The position numbers and the translations under genes were made by a program. 64,000 nucleotides of DNA. It comes from Vishniacozyma victoriae (Eukaryota > Basidiomycota > Tremellomycetes > Tremellales > Bulleribasidiaceae). The stretch's first letter is position 1. Each line of letters opens with the position of its first letter. The DNA is taken from positions 434,001-498,000 of the forward strand of contig JADPYG010000090.1 in assembly GCA_017654735.1 (NCBI GenBank), read 5' to 3'. Of this stretch, positions 21,237-32,651 are shown in pieces. The notes beneath the pieces were generated by a model. It was given only the letters and a program-made list of their open reading frames with translations, did no database searches and was not told the origin of the DNA.

Positions 21237-22219
21237 ATTGAAGGATCTGTGTATTACAATTGAACAGACTGTCGGGTCAGCTTATACCTTTCTGATTTGG
21301 AGATGCGATCGAGAGGGCATGATATCATCTTTGATCCCCAGGCTCGACAGGTACAGACCCCCTGACACGTATGCACCGCTCTCCTTGCTTACCCAGGCCA
21401 ATGCATGAAAAATCCCATGGCGCCACATGGGTGCATGGAAACGCTCCACAATATGACGCAGGAATATTCCCTGTTGGCGTAATGGCGCCAAGTTTGTCGG
21501 CTCATTTTGGCCGGCGCCAAGCCAGGGGGCAAGCCGGATCCCGTTTTGGATGCTATTCGGAGCTCGCCGATATCCAGCAAGCGCCAGACACCGTGATATG
21601 TCTTCGGATATCCGACTGAAAGTGCTGTTCATTCGCTGGATTGGGCTTGATCGAGATGGTTTCCTGACAGCTCCAGGGTGACCGTTTGGGGGCAATGTAC
21701 GACATAGTGTTATAGATCTCGTCATCCAGCAAGCGCGGTGCTACGTCCCAGTAATCTTTCAGATCTGACACAACGAGGCTTGGACTCGGCATACCGCATT
21801 GGCGCGCCTATAGGATTATGCCTGCGTCACCATCCTTAAGATCGCATAGATTCTCGTCAAGGTCTGCCCATACAACCGGTCAGCGGTGAGACTAGACTGA
21901 CCGGTAGGCGCCACTGCTGCCAGGTGGAGCGATTACGGCAAAAGGCTCGCTGGATGTGCATCGCGGCGTTCGTAAGCAAAACCCTTGTGAGACTTTGGCC
22001 TGATGCGGTCACTGCTCTGATCTGCCCGGACTGGGCAAAATTAAGCAATGTTCAACATTGCAAGCCGTGCTGCAGTTCCATTTTTTAAACCCTAGGTTCC
22101 GACATCAAGCAGTGAAATTGATCAATGTCAACGGCACATAGTCAATTCCAGTTGGGGCCGTGAAGCTTGTTCCCAACATCGTACATCACTCTCCTCCTGC
22201 AGATACAAGGCGCAAAACC
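21237..22219. other. long intergenic region with GGCGCC cluster
   Basis: This is nearly 1 kb without a supported gene. GGCGCC occurs three times in 100 bp (21419, 21484, 21513), and a GGCGCGCC occurs near 21799. Base composition looks more GC-rich than the flanks. It could be degraded mobile-element DNA, but I see no terminal repeats or domains. Confidence 0.35.
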
Positions 22220-25200
22220 TTACCTCAAGCCCCTATCCCGCTTGTCTTTGAAGAATCCAGCGACGCCCCTAGCCACCGTCCCATAATCGTTCGCAACCAC
22301 CAAATCATCTCCTATCCATCTAGGCAACTTTGTTCGGATCCTATGCGAGGCATAACGCCGGTCAAGGAGTAGGATACATGCGTAATCGTTCGCATGCCGG
22401 ATTGCTCGGCCAATTGATTGGTTTACTGCTCTCATACATAGGTTCTGGAATCAGCTCACTGCATAAGAGGAGCCGGATGAATGAGCTTACCTCGTACATC
22501 TCTCGAGATGCGTCTTTGCCTGCTCCAGGAAGAGATTCGACGTATTTCATCCGTTCTTGAAGTTCAACTGAGCCGACGTTTGCGAATGGAAGGCCGACCA
22601 TGATCACACATCGACCGAGGCAGTCAGAGAAGTTGATACCTGACATTAGTGAACGCCTGTCAGGTGATACCTATTGTTGGTGGCTTACCTTCTGAAAGCT
22701 TTCCACCGACTACAGCGAAGAGCAAAGCGCCATTCCTCCGGGATTTCTCGCCATTCTGGGAGGCTGCCTGGGACTGATGATCAGCGAAACAATATTAGTG
22801 CAACTTACCGATGAGATCGCAAGACCATAATCTCGGAGAACAGTTTCGACATCGCTAGAAGTTTGTGGTTCGTAAAAGACCTACTTATTAGCTATAGGTC
22901 ATCGATACGAATATCCTAGCTTACCTGTTTCCGTTCCCCCAATTTAGCTATCAAGCCCGACTTGGCCCAGAACGCCTTGACCTTCTCAAGGAACGCATAG
23001 GAGGGTAGAAAGACGACTACTCCATCCGGTATGAGGCCAATCATTGATCCTAAGACTGATCCCAATTCTGTCAACTGTACATCAGCTAATTACCTTCACA
23101 AAAAGGAGATAACGTACAATCGCTTCATCCCCCCGAGTCGAGAATTTGAACTCAAAATCCACCTTCCTAGGCCCGACAGTGACCACCTGAGTCAACAGGT
23201 TCTCCTTGGGGATAACATGTCGACAGCTCAAAGTTGTTATCTTCTCTTTAGGTATATCTGGAAATAATTGCCTCAAGAAATCGCAAATCGGTTCCATAGT
23301 ACCCCCAGCTAGGATCACACTTCGAGCTTGATCTATTACTTCTTTAAACCTCTCTGCTGGGTTCAGGAGCATGTATCGTAAGGTGACTGTAATATTATCT
23401 TCGAGGGATAGTAGGATTCGGCCATCGTCTTTCGCGTCGACTAGGGAGAGGAGGAAAGATTCGACCAGATGGAAAGAAGCTATTGATGCGTGTTTGGCTG
23501 CTATTGTACGGCTACCCTTGGATTCTGAACACTCAGCGAGGACGTTATCGGAAGGGGGGGTATAAACATACCATTCTTCATAGCTACCTCCGCTTGACTC
23601 TCTGCAAATCCACTAACTTTCCTAGCGAGTTTACTTTCCTTTAAATAAGAGACCATCTCCATGATATTCACTTGATCGCTCCCTCCCCCTACCCTCGACA
23701 TCAAAGTGTTTCCATCCATCATCTCCGCTTTTGATTTCCCCTTCCAATTTGGAGAGTTTACTTCCTGCATGAACTGGTCACATACCCTCGTCAGACCTTT
23801 CAGGACTGCAAGCGTTTGTTTGATCTTGAGAGCGTGTATTGGTTTTAGGCGGTTTCGGAATCGGGATAGGTATTGTTCGAGTTGCGAGAGGGCGCTTGCG
23901 AGGTGGGACGAGGTGAGATTTGTAGAATAGATCGATAGGAGAGTATCGATTAGATCTGGGGTCAGTTTTGGCAAGAGGAATGGCTTACTATGAGCTTCAT
24001 CTATGACGACAATCTGGTTGGTGAGGTCGATATTGAGCGCTTCTCGGGCATTCTTTTGTAATAGCAAGTTGTATGGCAGTGTGACGAGCTACTCATCAGC
24101 ATTCCCGTTCCCGTGAGGTGAGGTGAGATTTCGATAATGACTTACTTGAGACTGCTTGACAGCTCGCCTGGTAGCATAGTATGGGCAAACACAACTCTTC
24201 TTTCCCTCTTGGACGATATCTTCAATATCTTTTACACTAGCCTACAATCAGCATATCACTCAAATTGGCACCCACAAGAACAGCATCTCTAGCATCTAGC
24301 ATAGGACTCTCATCATCTTTCTTTGGTAAAAACTCGCATCGGTCCTTTCCTACTCATCAGCCTCGTACGATGCCCGAATTGAATGAGGAGCGTACCAGAT
24401 TTCTGCATATCTAGACAAGCTTCATTCATCCTCTCATCTCCTCCCTTCTTTGCTAAAGCCCTGACTTTCTCGTTTATACATAATTGTTTCCGACTACCGA
24501 GTGGAACTAGAGAGACCGGTTGTCCATCTGTAGGGTCGGGAAAAGAGGTTTTGAGTAATTCGGAAGTAAGTTGACGGAGTTGGGTATGGGTTCTGGATGT
24601 GTAGTAGATCTATCATCAGCTCAACCTCCACCAATGCGTACCTTCGTGACATCTTCTTCTAGCTCTTCCTCTGATGTCTTGGGTCGGGAAGCTTCATACC
24701 TACCATCAGCGCTCATTCCGAGGATGACTCACTTGGCCATCAAATCTCTAACCTCCTTCGACAGGTACACACCATCTTCATCTCCTTCATTCTCCTTATC
24801 CTCCGGCAAAAACTCTTCATCTCCCTTCGCTGTCCCGCTTGATCCAGATTCAGAGCCCTCAGCGACTACCTTGGTACGTTTATTCGTCCTGAATGCCCCA
24901 GCTGCCCCTGTCCTCGACTTCCGTTCCCTGGCTCTAGCAGCTTCCAGCCTCTCCGCTCGAGCTTCCGAGGCTGCCCGCAGTTCACCCAATTGGGCTTTGA
25001 CGGCATGATCAATCACCCATGCTGGATCTACCCCTTAGCTCTATGACAATACAATGTGAGGGGGACTCACCATCCGGATCATCAGCTTGTAACCTCGCCC
25101 TTAATGCTTGTTCTGCTTCCTCATCCACCCTCGTCTGATTCTGCTGTAACCAGGTCAAAGTTGATGTTAGGAGCGTTAGACTCTTTCCTGTTCCCGTGGG

Positions 25201-25393
25201 AGATTCTACCTACTCATCAGCGGCAGTTCAGTGATATGAGCGAATGGGGACGGACGATTGCGATTTTCTTCTGCTCAATTGCTTCGAATACTGTTCGCAT
25301 CAAGTCGACCTGAATCTGATATGGTGTTGGATATGGAAATGGGAACACATCAGGGGTAGGCAGGGGTATCTCTACCACCTGATCGTCCCCCAT
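22220..25393 (-). CDS. CHL1: ATP-dependent DNA helicase CHL1 (DDX11/Rad3 family, Fe-S)
   Basis: A many-exon gene. The ATG at 25393 gives [20 protein letters not shown] and a Q-motif-like [16 protein letters not shown]. Walker A is [15 protein letters not shown] charged insert with [14 protein letters not shown] follows, then [18 protein letters not shown]. Four cysteines (KQLCINE, EACLDM, DRCEF, CVCPYY) match the 4Fe-4S cluster of Rad3-type helicases. The DEAH box is IVVIDEAHS. Helicase domain 2 contains [19 protein letters not shown] and ends with [20 protein letters not shown]. This pattern matches CHL1/DDX11, a 5'-3' helicase needed for sister-chromatid cohesion. Length is about 860 residues, near the family norm. 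One intron uses an uncommon GTCCGT donor immediately before Walker A. Confidence 0.88.
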
Positions 25394-25851
25394 GATGTAC
25401 GTATAGGTTTTGGGTTAACTTTTGGACAATTCCGGACGCGACGGTGGAGGTCAAAGTTCCACGCACCTAACAAAGGAGAAGGATAGGCATGCCGGAGTTC
25501 AGGTCAGATCCCAGCGATACAGTTCAGTTAACAACTAACTCTAAGACATCTACTGCGGAGCACAATACCCGCCCTTCGCCCTTTATCATTCCCACTCTTC
25601 ACGCAAAATGTGAATACCAGTGGGACAGCTTCTCATTGATGTCACGTCGCTGATGTCCCCACGGAATGACTAGTATCTCAGGCTAACAATGAATGATGGG
25701 GTTACTGATCCTGACGTCCCGTCTACAGGTTCCGTGCTGGAATGGGTATAAGAGTCGCTACTTGACTTTCGACTCTTTCATTCACCCACTATCATCCCTC
25801 TTACTATTCTATCACGAACCAAATCAAACCATTTCCGACACATCAATCATC
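25394..25851. other. divergent promoter region
   Basis: This 458-bp gap separates CHL1 (minus) from the orphan at 25852 (plus). It includes TATAAG at 25747 and a partial MCB-like ACGCGA near 25436, about 40 bp from the CHL1 start codon. No gene is seen. Confidence 0.4.
25747..25752 (+). promoter_or_regulatory. TATA-like element
   Basis: TATAAG (in GGGTATAAGAG) lies 105 bp upstream of the ATG at 25852, a sensible core-promoter spacing for a tightly regulated gene. Confidence 0.4.
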
Positions 25852-26544
25852 ATGAACCCCTCCATTTGTCACGACAGAGACTTCTTTTACCTGGCAGACG
25901 CTATCGACGCGTCTCCCCGAGTCCAAACTCCTCCTCCTCTTCCGCTTTCATGTACTTCTCCCAGCCTCTACGACAACACCAACGGCTCAGATTCATACCT
26001 TGAAAGTCCACTAGAAACCCGGCCTCGCGTCTGGAACTCCAATTGGCCATCACGCGCTGAATGGGTGAAAAAGTGTTACTTGGACTACTGTGCCCTCTCA
26101 CCCTCTGACCGGGCCAGAGCGGATTACTATAAAGCAAAGTCGGATAGGTATAAGAAGGAAATGAGCGAGAGATCCAACAACCAATATCGAGGTAGTCTCA
26201 CTTTTGAGGAATTGGAACAGGCTTTGGATAAATTCCAAACTCTCCTCCCTCCCACTCATACCCCGGGCACCAACCCTCACCCAGAATCACCTTCGACCCC
26301 CAAAGGTGCTGAGCAGTATACTAGCCCTTTCAGCACCTACTTGGCCAATCGTCGAACCCCGATATCACCTATCCCATCTACCCCCGTCAACCACAACAAC
26401 GAGTATGACATGGCAACTCCTATTATGACGCGAAAGTCATCAACTCTGGAATCGTTCTTGTCGTTCATGACCCCGAAGGCTGTGGGTAGCATCAGACGGA
26501 GGAAAGAGAAGAAGAAGGCAAAAGCATCATTTAGCGTTCTATAG
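25852..26544 (+). CDS. orphan Ser/Pro-rich intracellular protein
   Basis: Not recognised. One exon of 230 residues starts MNPSICHDRDFFYLADAIDA. The middle has a compact, charged stretch with several aromatic residues (WVKKCYLDYCALSPSDRARA, then YYKAKSDRYKKEMSERSNN), probably helical, and then ELEQALDKFQTLLPP. The C-terminal half is Ser/Thr/Pro-rich and ends in a strongly basic tail (RRRKEKKKAKASFSVL) that could act as a nuclear signal. It has an upstream TATA-like element and no introns, unlike its neighbours, which suggests a regulated, perhaps lineage-specific gene. No domain, signal peptide or membrane segment is seen. Confidence 0.6.
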   Translation: MNPSICHDRDFFYLADAIDASPRVQTPPPLPLSCTSPSLYDNTNGSDSYLESPLETRPRVWNSNWPSRAEWVKKCYLDYCALSPSDRARADYYKAKSDRYKKEMSERSNNQYRGSLTFEELEQALDKFQTLLPPTHTPGTNPHPESPSTPKGAEQYTSPFSTYLANRRTPISPIPSTPVNHNNEYDMATPIMTRKSSTLESFLSFMTPKAVGSIRRRKEKKKAKASFSVL

Positions 26545-26775
26545 ATTACAGGAAGTAGAGAAAAGTAAAGCAGTCAGTCTACATTACATGGGCTTTTCAC
26601 AAGTTGGTTCTCTTCATGTATCGATCTATCATCCTCATCATTAAATCAAGGCAAAGACTATCGTATTCGTGTATCCATTCTATTCCCAAAATACCCTATC
26701 AGACTTACAACATTAAGCACATCCTCCGAACACACTCCCGGACGACCATGAGCGTGTGTACAAGCAGCACACACC

Positions 26776-28579
26776 TTACTGGTCGCCCAGCTCAAATCCC
26801 ATAGTCGATAACCGAACAGGTCTCTTCGGCGTAGGCGATGCAGCCCCCTTATCAGGGGGAGAAGGAAAAGGATACTCTCCAGGAGTCTTGACCTGAATAC
26901 TCGCCCGCCTCGGTTGGACAGCAGGGATCGTATACCCTCCCCTCCCTAGTGCAGGTTGGGAGTATACATGAGGCATCGTAACCCTCCTATTTCCCTTCTC
27001 TTTCTCCTTTTCGAGGGAAATGCCGGGAGGTGTCGCATTGGATTCGGGAGATGGTTGAGCGAGAGCTTCAAGATCGGCTGCGATTTGCGATACGGACCTA
27101 CGGGGAGTTGGCATTGAGACGGATGTTGATCGGACGCCGTGGCCTGGTGTGAAGCGTGGCTGGAATGAGCTTCTACTTGGGTAATATGGAAAGGATACTT
27201 ACAGGATCAAGCTTCCCAGATTGCCCTTCAGGTATCGGAAGCGGTCTAGCTTGATTCACCTGACCCGTATTGGTGGCAGTCATCATATCTCCCCAACTCC
27301 CTTTACTCGTCCCAGGCGACGTGACCGTAGTAGCAGAAGAGGTGGAACCAGTACCGGTCGAATAATTGGTACTCGAGCTCTGACTCATCGCCGAAGCCTG
27401 ACTTGCGAAAGGTGGGCTGAATGTCAGCTCTCTACTATCATTAAGAAATGGACTAACCGATAAGCTGGACTTGGCCGATTCAAGACGCTCTCCGAAACTA
27501 CCCTCCCCATCCTGGGCCTTGGGCCTATATGATCCCATACGTTCTGCCCTACTATATCCAATTCTCCCATCGCTACTCGGACTTTTTGGATTCTCATCAT
27601 TTCTCTTGCTCTTGATTCCTCTATTTCTTCCAGGTCACCGGGTAATTGACCGACCCACTGGCTTTCGGCCAGTACCCTGACTGCTCGTCAGTCATCCTTC
27701 CGGATAATATTCAGATAGCTTACAGTACTCGATATCCTTACATGTACTGGCTGCTTTTCGTAGGCTTTCAGAGTGATAGTTGGTCAATCCTGCTCCGACA
27801 TTTCCGGCATGGGCAGCTATTGATAGTAAAAGCGAAGATTGTTTCGTCCCAAGGAGAGAGATGTGATCCGCATCCGCCCTCTGTACGTCCGTCGAGAGGG
27901 AATGCTGCAGGTGCAGTAGAGCGGCATGAGTGGATGAAGTTTCCGTCAAAGATTTCGCGGATTTGCGATATGCCTTTTCTATTCATCAGCCATGATGGGT
28001 AAGGGGACTCACCGGCATGGGCATGTCGTTTACTGACTCCTGACCTGTATGCATCGTGACTTCTGGTTTCTTTCTTCCCGGTCAGGCTGGTCTTATCTTG
28101 GCAAGATCGACAACTCACAGCTAGGAGGGAAAAGTATCTCCCTGCCTCTGCGTTTACAGCATCATACTCCTTCTCCGCCTTTTTCGCCCATTTTCCCGTA
28201 ATCTCCGCACAAACCTCAATAGCAGCGGCGGTAGGTCTCAAAGTCTGCGCTGCTGATCAGCCCCAGTCCGCTGAGGAGAGTACGGACCAGTGATAGAAGT
28301 CTTTTCCACCCCATGCCCCAATTCCTCCATCGCTTTAGCCAGTTTCTTGCCCGTCTTGGCACAAGCACTCAATGCCTGTCGATGTTCATTCCAAGCCCTC
28401 AGCAATTCTTCAATCAATTTGACATTCCTAAACGTCTCCTCCTGGATTGCTTGTGTTCCTTTACCCAATCCCGATTCGTTCGGGGACGGGGATCGAGAGG
28501 TATTGATTGAAGTTGCGCTATTTGATTTTGGGATGGCGAGGGATGCTTTCGATGGCGAGCTGTGCCCAAATAATGGCAT
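26776..28579 (-). CDS. BAR/IMD-like membrane-remodelling protein
   Basis: About five exons. The N-terminus MPLFGHSSPSKASLAIPK is followed by a helical domain: EETFRNVKLIEELLRAWNEH, then CAKTGKKLAKAMEELGHGVE, then AAAIEVCAEITGKWAKKAEK and EYDAVNAEAGRYFSLL. A later exon continues with a Ser/Thr/His-rich helical stretch. The spacing and charge pattern resemble BAR or I-BAR domains that bind curved membranes and actin regulators, but no diagnostic motif is present. The C-terminal half is disordered (Ser/Thr-rich, then PIPEGQSGKLDP) with Pro-rich stretches (PGEYPFPSPPDKG) that could bind SH3 domains. It ends GFELGDQ. One intron uses a GTCCGT donor. The family call is tentative. Confidence 0.45.
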
Positions 28580-29393
28580 CGTGTTAGTCTGGAGAGTAAT
28601 AGATGAGATGAGAAAGCGTGTTGATACATGTCGCGAAGGGTAAGTAAGCTTTGAAAGGGGGTTGTGTGTGTGCTTCTAAGCTTTCCTCGGCTTTGGCCCG
28701 CCGTATGTTGCACTGTCTGCGGGCCTATACGTTTCATATCATGAGATGTGGGATAAGCAATGCACTTCGTGACAGTCACGCAATGTCGAGATACTGCAGG
28801 CTGGGTGATTGTCATAGAGTTATCCTTGGCAGCCTGGGACGGGGAAGGGTGGTGAGGTACGTTTCAAGTCACGTGACTGAAATTTAATTCAGGGTCATTG
28901 TTTGAAGCCCAAACACCTTTGCCGTTTTCTCAAAGAGGGAGGTCATTCAATTCACAACTGTTTCCGTTTGCTTCCACTCTTTACTTCCGTCTTATCAACC
29001 TCATATCACACTCAATAATATAACGATAAATACAGCGACAACTGTTCTCTTTATAAACAAGAGACAGTATAGGGGAAGACGATATCTACGAAAGCATACT
29101 ATCTGCCCATCATTGGTCCCTTGTGGCGAGAGTGATTCATCGCTCTACCTGCTCTGACAACAAACAAGCATCGCATCTTTCAGCTATTTCAGTGACGCGA
29201 CTGCTTTTATCTCTTCTAGCGCCTCACTGTCCGTCGACAACCTGTGACCTTTCTCGTTCTTTCTGGTGAGTTGCTCATTTCAAGTGATCGTGCCTCAGAG
29301 TACGCTCCACAACACGGGTCAAAGGCCTTTCTACCTTTTCCCTCGGATCTCAATCCGCCCCCACGCAAGTCCGCGGCTGACTCCTAGTCTATC
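28580..29393. promoter_or_regulatory. divergent promoter region
   Basis: This 814-bp gap separates the BAR-like gene (minus) from the Zn2Cys6 gene (plus). It holds the E-box palindrome at 28868 and long pyrimidine tracts that probably form the leader of the plus-strand transcript. A leader intron is possible but not resolved. No gene is seen. Confidence 0.4.
28868..28877. promoter_or_regulatory. E-box palindrome GTCACGTGAC
   Basis: A perfect 10-base palindrome containing CACGTG, the core bound by bHLH factors such as Cbf1 or SREBP types, sits between two divergent genes. Function is inferred from sequence only. Confidence 0.45.
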
Positions 29394-31138
29394 ATGTCTA
29401 CCACAGTCGCGCCCACCCATGTCCCGTGCTCTGGTCCATCCTCTCGATCCCAACAGTCATCTTCCTCTCGGTTCCAACAACTCTTACAAGCTAAAATAGC
29501 CGCTGAGAAAGTCGACGTTACATCCGCCCCACCCCCACTCGGACAAGTACCCATCGATCAACCTTTCAACCCCCTATCGACAGTTGATACAGTATTCAAT
29601 TCCTCGTTCATGGGTCAACATTACCAGCAACCGACTACTTTTGAGGCCAAGCCCGAGGATATACCCGCCGAGGACATTTCTGCTGCTTTTCGAGAAGTCA
29701 CTACTGAGAGGATTGCTAGTATGTTTGCCGATACCCAGGATCAGGCTCGACAGGACTGGGGAATGGAATCGAACGTCATGCACCCGCCCTCAGTACCTGT
29801 GAAGCAAGAAACAAATGAGTCGTATCACCAAGCACTGGCTACGCCTATTCAATCACGACCAATGAACCCAAACATGCACGCGGACTATGCCCTCTGGCGG
29901 GAACAAGGTCGATCTCCCCAATCAGTCGCTTCTACTCCTAGCATGATGGATTCTAGTTCATCCATCAGCTCTCTCGGTCTTCCAGCCACACCACTTCTCG
30001 CCCATACCCATCGTGTAGCACATCGACAAAGTATGGACTCGATGAAGGGGTCACCCAGCTCCGCCCAACTGTCATACGGGATGAGCGCATATGCCGACAT
30101 GGCGGCTCAAACTCAAGTCCCCGGTATCATGCAAGCTGCTTCGAACGGGGGAGATTCACTCAATCTGAACAATCTTGGTGATGGAGGGAATGGAGAATAC
30201 GATCAAGGATACCCAGGGGACCAGATTTACGGTGGTGGAGATGGTTATGGTGATAATGGAAATGGTGGATACGGACCGCCCGGAGGAAATGGCGCAGGCG
30301 GATCTGGGGGTGATGGGAATGATCCAGGAGAAGGTCCACCTCCACCTCCAAAAGGCAAGAAGCTGCAACTTGCATGCCACTTTTGTCGTAGACGTAAACT
30401 CAAGTGAGCTTTCTTTAGCAAGAAGAAAGAGGTGGAGCTGATGGCAGGTGCGATGGTATTCGTCCTGAATGTTCAAATTGCAACAAAAGAGGCGAGAACT
30501 GTATCTTTGACGACAGTGTCCGTCGTCGTGGTCCCGGAAAACGGACGAAAGATATTCGTGGACGATCCGGACACGATATACAAGGGCACAACGAAGGCAA
30601 TTTCTCCGCATATGTGCTTAACGATCCCTCCCATATTCCTCTAGGTGGACCCTCGCATGATACACACCAATCTACACCGGATCTAGAACAAATGGCAGCG
30701 GCTGCATCTGCCAACCAACATTACCACGAAACAAACATGGCTGCTGGTAATTTACCAGAGATTGATCCGAATATCGATCCAGCCCTAGCTATCCTCGGTA
30801 TGGGTATCGATGCTGGACCTTCGAACTCACCCATTCCTCCAGCGACTCTAGCCGAAGCAGATCCCACAAGGGGTCAGAAACGGAAATCCGACCTGACGGG
30901 TGAGGATGATGGGAAACGTCTGAAATTAGAGGACGAGACATATGAAGGAACATTACCGTCCACTGATCTAGGTGGCGGGGTGGGTGATATACCTGGATTT
31001 GGATCTTGGACAGGGGAAGGTAGAGAAGAAGAAGTAAATGAAGAAGATTTGGAGAAGTTTGAAAATGATTTAAGAAGAGTTATACAGGACCAAGCAGAGG
31101 CAGAGATTGAAGCTATGGAAGGACGAGCATTGGAGTAA
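29394..31138 (+). CDS. Zn2Cys6 fungal transcription factor
   Basis: Two exons. The intron (GTGAGCTTTC...GCTGATGGCAG) interrupts the zinc cluster between KLK and CDG. The N-terminal 320 residues are disordered, with Gln/Ser-rich and Gly/Asp/Asn-rich tracts and a Pro run before the cluster. The DNA-binding cluster begins ACHFCRRRKLKCDG and continues IRPECSNCNKRGENCIF, giving the six-cysteine pattern C-x2-C-x6-C-x5-C-x2-C-x6-C of the GAL4 class. A basic stretch follows (RRRGPGKRTKDIRGR). The C-terminus is acidic (EEEVNEEDLEKFENDLRR) and could be an activation region. No fungal-specific middle homology domain is visible, unlike many GAL4-class factors. Target genes cannot be read from the sequence. 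Confidence 0.88.
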
Positions 31139-31374
31139 GATGATGACCGTTTTATCTAGAATGGGGGGAATGAATATATTCTTGAATAGGATTGACTTTA
31201 CTTCGCGACGCGCCTCGTTCTCGTTCGTTTCAGAATAGAATATTCAAAACGGGCACTCTGTTCTATAGATCAACTTATTACCATATCATATTCTTGTCAC
31301 CTATACAAGACCGACACAACAGCAGACGAGTAAAGATAAACATTTGAGAATCTCCACATAAAGACAAAACAAAT

Positions 31375-32500
31375 ATGTCGGTTTACGTTGGCGCTTGTAA
31401 GTACACAAATAGTCGACTTAGCTTCAGCATAATTCAGTAATACTACTAGAGCTTAGACTGACTTGTAGCCCGAGGAGAACTCCTAGCTTGGATAAACGAT
31501 ATTGTCCATCCAACAGAGATCAAAAAGATTGAGCAGTGTGGGACCGGAGCTGTTTACTGTCAGGTAAGCTGCTTTCTTTGAGGTGGAATAGGTCCAAGCT
31601 GATATTTCAGATTATCGATTCTATCTACGGTACGAGAGCTTGAAGATCTAGAGAACTCGAAGCTTACATATAGGTGATGTGCCAATACAGCGACTAAAGT
31701 TCAACGCAAGGCAGGAATACGAGTATCTCGAGAATTTCAAGATCCTTCAAAAGGCATTCAAGCAGCATCAGATCGACAAGGTAAGCTGCTTCACTCTCTG
31801 AGCTTGATAAAAAGAGCTGATACTGTAGCCTATACCCGTCGACAAGCTTATCAAGTCAGTTGACGAGCTCGGATCTGATTAGCAGGGGCTCAGCTGATGA
31901 GTAGATGTCGAATGCAGGACAATCTTGAGTTCGCTCAATGGTTGAAGAAGTTCTGGGATGCCAATGCCCATGGAGACGGATATGATGCCCAGGGTCGAGC
32001 GTACGTCTCTTGATAGCCTTCGGTCGATGAGACTGACGAGATAGAGGAGGTATGGTCCCCTCCGCCCCTCCCATTGCGTCCACCTCCCGAGCTCCCGCCG
32101 CTCGAGCTAGGGTACCCACCGGCACTGCTCCTCGAGCCGCCTCAAACGCATCCAATATCGAATTACAAAACATCCGAAATGCTCTCGCCGATGTCGAGGG
32201 ACAGGCAGAAGGATTTGAGAGGGAGAGAGATTTCTACTTCGAAAGTAAGTTCGATTTCAGGGGGAGAGCTGATGTCTAGAATTAAGGAGTATCGAAGTGA
32301 TGGTTCAGGAGAGAAACAAGGAGGAGGACTTGTCAGCGGGAGAGACTGATTTCTTGGCTAAAGTCATGGAAGTCTTATATACGACTGCCGTACGTCTCAC
32401 CTCAGTTGTGTACTAGCGAGCTAACTTACAGGATGGATTCGAGTTACCTGCAGAGGGCGATGGGCAGGAACAGTATGAACAGGAGGAAGAGACTTTCTAA
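31375..32500 (+). CDS. EB1-family microtubule plus-end protein
   Basis: Many short exons, product about 250 residues. The ATG at 31375 (A at -3) begins MSVYVGASRGELLAWINDIV. The calponin-homology domain continues IKKIEQCGTGAVYCQIIDSI, VPIQRLKFNARQEYEYLENF and LQKAFKQHQIDKPIPVDKLI, then FAQWLKKFWDANAHG. An Ala/Pro/Arg linker follows, then the coiled-coil EB homology domain (IRNALADVEGQAEGFERERD, then LSAGETDFLAKVMEVLY). EB1 proteins (yeast Bim1, fission yeast Mal3) track growing microtubule ends and recruit partners. The last residues are EEETF, not the EEY/F tail that binds CAP-Gly domains. The family assignment is secure. Confidence 0.92.
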
Positions 32501-32651
32501 GTTTCAGTAAGACAGCTACAGATACAGGGGTTAGGTTTTTGGGGTATGCATCGATCTTTCGACTCCGGAAAGAAGTAGGAAAATACATGTACGGGAGAAG
32601 ACGATATTCACAAGGGACGGATGAGTCAACGAGGGTGGATGAGTACCGAGC

